DNA of 14,669 nt from NCBI GenBank assembly GCA_038212215.1, contig JBBQUT010000063.1, forward strand, positions 1 through 14,669. Direction: 5' to 3'. Every line of letters begins with the position of its first letter. The stretch's first letter is position 1. A model generated the notes under the pieces. The model made no database searches. It was not told where the DNA came from and worked only from the letters and a program-made list of their open reading frames with translations. Position numbers and translations under genes: made by a program. The stretch comes from JALZAI01 sp038212215. GTDB lineage: Bacteria; Actinomycetota; Actinomycetes; Mycobacteriales; Jatrophihabitantaceae. Below, one piece after another: positions 12,643 through 14,669 of this stretch.

Positions 12643-13307
12643 TTCTCGTCCTCTTCCGACTCGCCTGCGGAGTCTGCGCGCGAAGGTTCAGGTTGCGGCC
12701 GGTGCGCGCCACCCAGACCAGCGGCCGCGAGATCGGGGTCTCGGCGCAACACCTTCAAGCTCTCCGCCGGGCGGTAGAGGTAGGAAAGGGCCGCTCCTCC
12801 GAGCAGGACAATCACCGCAACGACGAGGAAGCTCCAATCGCGGGCGGACAGTGCCCCCCGCCCGGCCAATTCCGGCCGCACGACGGTGGTCCCGGTCTCC
12901 TCGCCCGTCGCTGGGCCCAACGCGGCCACCGCCTCACGGATGGAGTTCTGGAGCAAGGTCCGGGTTCCGGCGATGTCGTCGGCCTCGAGGGCGCGCTTCG
13001 CCTGCCGCACCTCGCCGATCGCCACGCCCTCGTGGTCCTCGACCGCGAGTGCGTCGTTGATCTTCTCCATCGCGAGGTCCATGCCGTCGTGTGTTGTGTC
13101 GTGCGCCAAGTGGCCGAGTGCCTGTTGTACCAGCACGTAGCCCTCCTTGCTCGGGTCCCCACCGTGCGCCGAGGCCGGAAGCGCAGCGACGAGCATGCCA
13201 AGTAAAGCGAGTGCTAAGACGAGCGCAATGCTGCCCAACTGCCGGGCGAAGCGGCGCCCACAATGGCGCCACACTGGACCGATCGGACTAGAGAGAACCT
13301 TTCGCAT
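12639..13307 (-). CDS. Secreted helical domain with C-terminal membrane anchor, unknown function
   Basis: This 222-aa protein has a signal peptide (basic n-region to 23, hydrophobic 24-43, cleavage after ALPASA, residue 47) that would expose His48 as the first mature residue (HGGDPSKEG). An extracytoplasmic helical domain follows (about 51-130) with His-rich turns (ALGHLAHDTTHDGMD). Then come a linker, one transmembrane helix at about 158-177, and an acidic cytosolic tail. An exposed N-terminal His with nearby His/Met is how CopC-type proteins bind copper, but the fold here is helical and the comparison is only an inference. The ATG at 13307 has no strong ribosome site. Coupling to cytochrome b by ATGA suggests that it is a subunit or metallo-chaperone of the same complex. 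I do not recognise the family. Confidence 0.65.
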   Translation of the reverse strand: MRKVLSSPIGPVWRHCGRRFARQLGSIALVLALALLGMLVAALPASAHGGDPSKEGYVLVQQALGHLAHDTTHDGMDLAMEKINDALAVEDHEGVAIGEVRQAKRALEADDIAGTRTLLQNSIREAVAALGPATGEETGTTVVRPELAGRGALSARDWSFLVVAVIVLLGGAALSYLYRPAESLKVLRRDPDLAAAGLGGAHRPQPEPSRADSAGESEEDEK

Positions 13308-13470
13308 AAACGTAGGTTCTGCTCTCCGCGGAGTCTGGCACTAGAGTCCAAAGGCCCTTTGCGCGAGCGCTCCGCGCTCGCCGCGTCTGAAGGATCGCGG
13401 CGTGTCGCGCCGCGCAGCGGCGTGACGAACCCGACGAGACCGCCGTACTGCCCGCGCTCATCGCTCCATG
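13308..13470 (-). promoter_or_regulatory. Intergenic region with dyad symmetries upstream of the cytochrome b operon
   Basis: Two strong inverted repeats stand out: GCGAGCGC, loop TCC, GCGCTCGC at 13363-13381 (eight perfect pairs) and the palindrome CTCCGCGGAG at 13324-13333. The hairpin could end transcription of the lipoprotein gene, although no T-run follows on the minus strand; the palindrome, 17 bp from the ATG of the 222-aa gene, could be an operator. No certain promoter was identified. Confidence 0.4.
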
Positions 13471-14145
13471 TCATTTGACGTCGAGTTCGGCGTGCATGCC
13501 GTCCGCGTAGTGGTTGGCGAGGTTGCACATCAGCTCATAACGGCCCGGCTTCAAGTTCAGAGAGGTCCAGCCGACTGAGCGGGATGTGATGCCCTCGCCG
13601 CTGCCCTCGGCACAGCTCTTTGACGCTTCACCGAGGCTGCCGGTCTCGCTGACCTTGCCGTCCGTTCCCGGGATGCGCTGGCCCGCCGCGGCACCTGTCG
13701 CGAGCGGCAGGACGACCAATTCATGGGTGCGCCAGCCCATGTTCTGAGCGACCAGGTTCACCCGGCCCGCCGATACTGTGGTCGCGGTGGCGTGCAGCAT
13801 CATGTGCGCGCCGAGCGGCGCGGTGCCGCCGGCCATGTGCGTCATGCTCATGTCGGCGAGCAGCACCGTCACGGTCCGACCCGGTAGCGACGCCGGCGCC
13901 TGACAGGCCAGCCGCGAGTAGTGATAGCCCGCGGCGCCGCCCATCATGCCCGGCCCTTGCGCATGGTTCGCCGATGTGCCGCCGCCCATCATCGATGAGC
14001 CTGATCGATGAGAATTGGAGGTCATTGAATGAGAATTTGAGGCACAGCCGGAAAGAATCAGCGCGGCCAGCACAACAGGCGTCGCGACGAACATCAACGG
14101 GCGGGCGGGTAGGGATTGAGCCATACTCACAAGTTCATCCGGCAC
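13471..14145 (-). CDS. Blue-copper (sulfocyanin-like cupredoxin) lipoprotein
   Basis: This 224-aa protein has a lipoprotein signal with lipobox LILSGC (Cys34 lipidated), so it is anchored outside the membrane. A Met/His/Gly-rich linker follows (about 35-72: SMMGGG, GPGMMGG). The cupredoxin domain carries type-1 copper ligands: His141 (WRTHELVVLP), then Cys207, His212 and Met217 in ELMCNLANHYADGMHAELDV. C-x4-H-x4-M with an upstream His is the plastocyanin/sulfocyanin pattern. Cys81 and Cys178 may form a disulfide. The start is the GTG at 14145, supported by GGAGG 7 nt upstream (complement of 14153-14157); an ATG at 14124 lacks such a site. It should carry one electron, with the cytochrome b encoded downstream as the obvious partner (inference), and may also store or buffer copper through the Met-rich linker. 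Confidence 0.88.
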   Translation of the reverse strand: MPDELVSMAQSLPARPLMFVATPVVLAALILSGCASNSHSMTSNSHRSGSSMMGGGTSANHAQGPGMMGGAAGYHYSRLACQAPASLPGRTVTVLLADMSMTHMAGGTAPLGAHMMLHATATTVSAGRVNLVAQNMGWRTHELVVLPLATGAAAGQRIPGTDGKVSETGSLGEASKSCAEGSGEGITSRSVGWTSLNLKPGRYELMCNLANHYADGMHAELDVK

Positions 14146-14524
14146 CGTCCAGCCTCCGCAGGGTCAAAGGTCCCGCGAAACCTGTGACCATGCCATGGGC
14201 GCGGCTGCGAGCAGTTGCGCGGCTACCGCCGGCGGCTCAACTGCGGGGCTGGGTCAGCGGCGAAGTGCGTGCCGACAAATTTACGACGGCCGGCGGCCGA
14301 TTCGCACACGCAGCGGCCCGCAGCTGAGCGACATCGACCCGCCTCTCACCGCGGGGCGGCGCCAGGCCCGTGGCGCGAGGTACAGCGCCGTCTCGACGAG
14401 CGGTGTCGGCTCGACCGCATCGGTCGAGTTGGCCGACGCAGGAGCGGGCGGTATGCCTACCGTTGGTGCCGTGTCGTCGGCTTTGAGGTCGTGCGACAGG
14501 TCGGCGGTCAGGTCTCGGCTGCGG
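14146..14524. promoter_or_regulatory. Divergent region between cupredoxin gene and ATPase remnant
   Basis: No convincing gene. The minus-strand side must hold the promoter and ribosome site (GGAGG, complement 14153-14157) of the cupredoxin operon. A reverse frame stays open across much of it, but part of that frame is the antisense of the ATPase remnant. In the plus frame of the ATPase the sequence before VGLAIGTGTD does not resemble the expected GDGINDAPAL hinge, so the deletion junction is near 14525. No copy of the TTCA box was identified here. Confidence 0.45.
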
Positions 14525-14669
14525 GTGCACGTCGGCCTCGCGATCGGCACCGGAACCGACGTCGCCATCGAGGCCGCCGACATCACCCTCATCTCCGGCA
14601 ACCTCGGTGGGCTCGTCGCCGCGATCACCCTCAGCCGCGCCACCATGCGCAACATCCGCCAGAACCTCG
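14525..14669 (+). pseudogene. Truncated Cu(I) P1B ATPase, hinge-to-helix-7 segment
   Basis: The frame from GTG 14525 reads VHVGLAIGTGTDVAIEAA then DITLISGNLGG and SRATMRNIRQNL, which is the conserved end of the P-domain (hinge) and the start of helix 7 of P1B ATPases. Homology begins abruptly: the preceding GDGxND motif that should lie about 10 residues upstream is absent. No ribosome binding site precedes the GTG. Joined to base 27 of the window it gives a continuous frame through the last two helices, making a remnant of about 160 codons with no catalytic capacity. Confidence 0.75.
14644..14669. repeat. Right copy of 26-bp terminal direct repeat
   Basis: Identical to bases 1-26. See the left copy for the frame argument. 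The overlap is exactly 26 bases as presented: base 14643 has no counterpart to the left of base 1. Confidence 0.9.

Noticed and set aside
13363..13381. Eight-pair hairpin as an intrinsic terminator of the cupredoxin gene
   Set aside because: No T-run follows on the minus strand, so it was kept only as an inverted repeat within the intergenic region.
14281..14655. 124-codon minus-strand frame at the right end
   Set aside because: Its first 45 codons are antisense to the conserved ATPase hinge; the rest has no recognisable motif or ribosome site.
1..14669. CRISPR arrays, tRNA or rRNA genes, insertion sequences, plasmid replication genes
   Set aside because: No regularly spaced repeats, cloverleaf-like sequences, transposase catalytic motifs or Rep/Par-like proteins were found by reading both strands.

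Overview
This is a high-GC window with dense ATGA/TGATG gene overlaps, GTG starts and strong G+C bias at third codon positions, which points to an actinomycete (Actinomycetota, possibly a mycobacterium-like genus; the exact genus cannot be read from the sequence). The content is an accessory copper/redox island. No replication, partition, conjugation, integrase or intact transposase gene was recognised, and no tRNA, rRNA or CRISPR array.

The first 26 and last 26 bases are identical. Joining them keeps one reading frame open through the C-terminal part of a Cu(I) P1B-type ATPase. The contig therefore either closes into a circle of about 14.64 kb, or is a path between two copies of that ATPase segment (tandem duplication or assembly loop). 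Only the ATPase end survives: transmembrane helices 7-8 with the Cu(I) signatures YN and MxxSS, and nothing upstream of the ADVGLAIGTGTD-like hinge.

Layout. (1) 1-1348, + strand: ATPase tail, two small membrane proteins with SHOCT-type C-termini, and a 38-codon ORF coupled to the next gene. (2) 1341-3587, + strand: an ABC exporter (ATPase plus two paralogous six-helix permeases), all coupled by 4-nt overlaps, ending in micro-ORFs. (3) 3588-4380: decayed sequence. (4) 4383-5885, + strand: a promoter, a frameshifted SHOCT gene, an intact SHOCT gene, a one-helix coiled-coil protein and a 138-aa membrane protein with a His tail. (5) 7801-5913, - strand: an OmpR-type response regulator and its histidine kinase. 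(6) 8044-9951, + strand, divergent from the regulator: a CxxC glutaredoxin-like protein, a CcdA/DsbD-type membrane thiol transporter with doubled cysteines, and a membrane-anchored TlpA/AhpC-like redoxin. (7) 11230-10126, - strand: a permease pseudogene (PF03773/ArsP-like) with a nonsense codon and several frameshifts. (8) 14145-11258, - strand: a sulfocyanin-like blue-copper lipoprotein, a secreted and then membrane-anchored helical protein whose mature N-terminus is predicted to be His, a fused cytochrome b6/subunit-IV-type cytochrome b, and a two-helix small protein.

Working model (inference): the two-component system senses an envelope metal or redox signal and controls at least two promoters. 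These lie upstream of 8044 and 4488 and share a 17-bp direct-repeat box, a CCACACC block and a CGACAGTGA block at nearly identical spacing. The outputs would be thiol relay proteins, SHOCT membrane proteins and perhaps the exporter. The cupredoxin-cytochrome b group looks like an electron-transfer module that uses a type-1 copper lipoprotein where a Rieske protein or cytochrome c would be expected, and it lacks the PEWY glutamate of the quinol-oxidation site. The strongest leads are this module, the shared promoter architecture and the identical ends.
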